Source: Agarophyton chilense (taxonomy: Eukaryota; Rhodophyta; Florideophyceae; Gracilariales; Gracilariaceae). From it: a DNA stretch of 64,000 nt. Under the pieces are notes generated by a model. That model ran no database searches and was not told where the DNA came from. It saw only the letters and a list, made by a program, of their open reading frames with translations. Made by a program: the position numbers and the translations under genes. Below are positions 63,160-64,000 of this stretch, piece by piece. Every line of letters starts with the position of its first letter. Positions within the stretch are counted from its first letter, which is position 1. The stretch is from contig JARGXX010000097.1 in the NCBI GenBank assembly GCA_030374765.1, positions 1,054,001-1,118,000 on the forward strand, written 5' to 3'.

Positions 63160-63663
63160 AATAGAAAGCTAGAAGGCAAGGAGGTTACTGTCGCAATTGA
63201 TATTTGTGCAGGCTCCAACTTCATCCCGTTGACGATAGTCAAAAAGTTCGAAATGCCGATGTATAGCAACAGCGACGAAGTATGCTCTCTCGTCAAGAAT
63301 GTATCGGTTAAATCATGTGGAAGCTGTGTTGTTTCAGTCATCGTTCACGGTAGTGAGCTTCGGACGGCTTTCGTCGTTCTCGAAATATCAGATGACCAAG
63401 ATATTTTGGGTCGACCTTGGCTTCGAGCTACAAACCCCAGCATAAACGGGCAGGATGACTCGAATTCTTTCGACCGACAAGGAAATACAGACAAGAAGAT
63501 TAATGAAATTGAATACAAAAATACCATGGTTTTGGAAAATAAGAAGATCATGGATATGGAAAAGAAAAAGATCATGGATATGGAAAAGAAAAAGATCATG
63601 GATACCGAAGAGAACAATATCATGGGTATGAAAAATAGAAGAGAAGAAACAAAGAATCCGAGC
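63160..63663 (+). pseudogene. Protease of gypsy element 4 with degraded active site and KIMDMEKK repeats
   Basis: The frame contains VTVAIDICAGSNFIPLTIVK, where the retroviral-type D-T/S-G-A active site has become D-I-C-A, so it should be inactive. A recognisable flap region and DILGRPWLRATNPSI at the end of the fold follow. After it comes a Lys/Met/Glu-rich tail made of three tandem 24-bp units (63544, 63568, 63592) encoding KIMDMEKK. Confidence 0.7.
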
Positions 63664-63799
63664 TAGATCTTTGCACTGCCAGTGAACCTTAGGCAGGCAA
63701 AACGCGCTCTTTGAAGAGGAGCCGAGGTCTTCTTTGGAAGACTGGGAGCTGTGGAGGATTTCTCACTTGAGTCTCCTCGTACTTCAGCCTCATCCCAGT

Positions 63800-64000
63800 G
63801 GGTAACAAAACGTTTTAGAACCGGTTTTTGCATAGTCACTACAGCCCGGCTTACCTCCAAAACGAGAATTCGAACACTCAATAGCGTTGAAACCAGGGTC
63901 TTCGCCGACAAGTCCGGGCCTCATTCGATTTGGCCCTCGGGAGTTGGATGAGCTTAAACAGCATTTGAACCAGTTTCTAGATAAGGGATTCCTGCGCCCA
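63800..64000 (+). pseudogene. pol: Start of reverse transcriptase of gypsy element 4, cut by window end
   Basis: In the frame reaching 64000: PGLPPKREFEHSIALKPGSS, then RFGPRELDELKQHLNQFLDK and GFLRP, the standard opening of Ty3/gypsy RT. The element continues beyond the window. Confidence 0.75.

Noticed and set aside
63345-63623. Minus-strand ORF rich in Phe/Ile/Ser
   Set aside because: Shadow of the KIMDMEKK tandem repeats on the plus strand.

Overview
The window looks like nuclear DNA of a photosynthetic eukaryote, most likely a red alga. A one-helix light-harvesting-like (HLIP/OHP) protein with a probable plastid transit peptide lies at 47257-47637(-). The other host genes I can identify are a NADPH-oxidase/ferric-reductase-type flavocytochrome, a secreted GCC2/GCC3 cysteine-rich protein, C2H2 zinc-finger proteins and a glutamate-receptor-like channel. 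They are single-exon or have very short introns and sit between large retroelements, a pattern I associate with florideophyte red algae. The species assignment is inference. No rRNA, tRNA or CRISPR was seen.

Layout. 392-11247 is a complete Ty3/gypsy element with 1179-bp LTRs and a CCTGA target duplication. It splits an older minus-strand gene whose halves lie at 1-391 and 11253-12193. 11253-18150 holds unusual genes: a charged coiled-coil-like protein, a SET-domain protein, a ParB-like ORF in one frame with a 2OG-Fe(II)-oxygenase-like ORF, a multi-pass membrane protein and a small basic ORF. This may be a large decayed mobile or viral element. 18390-23173 is a 5'-truncated gypsy element inserted in a copia gag (23174-24219,-). 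A 5'-truncated copia pol with 3' LTR (24445 to about 26945) and a decayed minus-strand gypsy pol (27093-28981) follow.

29322-35700 and 48966-51920 are two copies of one segmental duplication: a five-finger C2H2 gene followed by an ionotropic glutamate receptor-like gene, both on the minus strand. Copy 2 is compact and has spliceable exons. Copy 1 is broken by an insertion of about 1.2 kb and by a copia fragment. Between the copies lie an ATG-less U1-type zinc-finger ORF, the GCC2/GCC3 gene, a tyrosine-recombinase remnant, the oxidase gene and the HLIP gene.

52299-60967 is a PIF/Harbinger DNA transposon, with transposase on + and a Myb/trihelix-like partner on -. It is split by a third gypsy element (53102-59758), which itself contains a 716-bp solo LTR (54445-55160, target duplication CAGGA). 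From 62115 to the right edge runs a fourth, decayed gypsy element (gag, inactive protease, start of RT).

The best candidates for something undescribed are: (i) a conserved antisense ORF of about 610 codons between the chromodomain and 3' LTR of two different gypsy families; (ii) the SET / ParB-like / 2OG-oxygenase cluster; and (iii) the duplicated zinc finger plus glutamate-receptor-like pair. All coordinates were read by eye, and no database search was possible.
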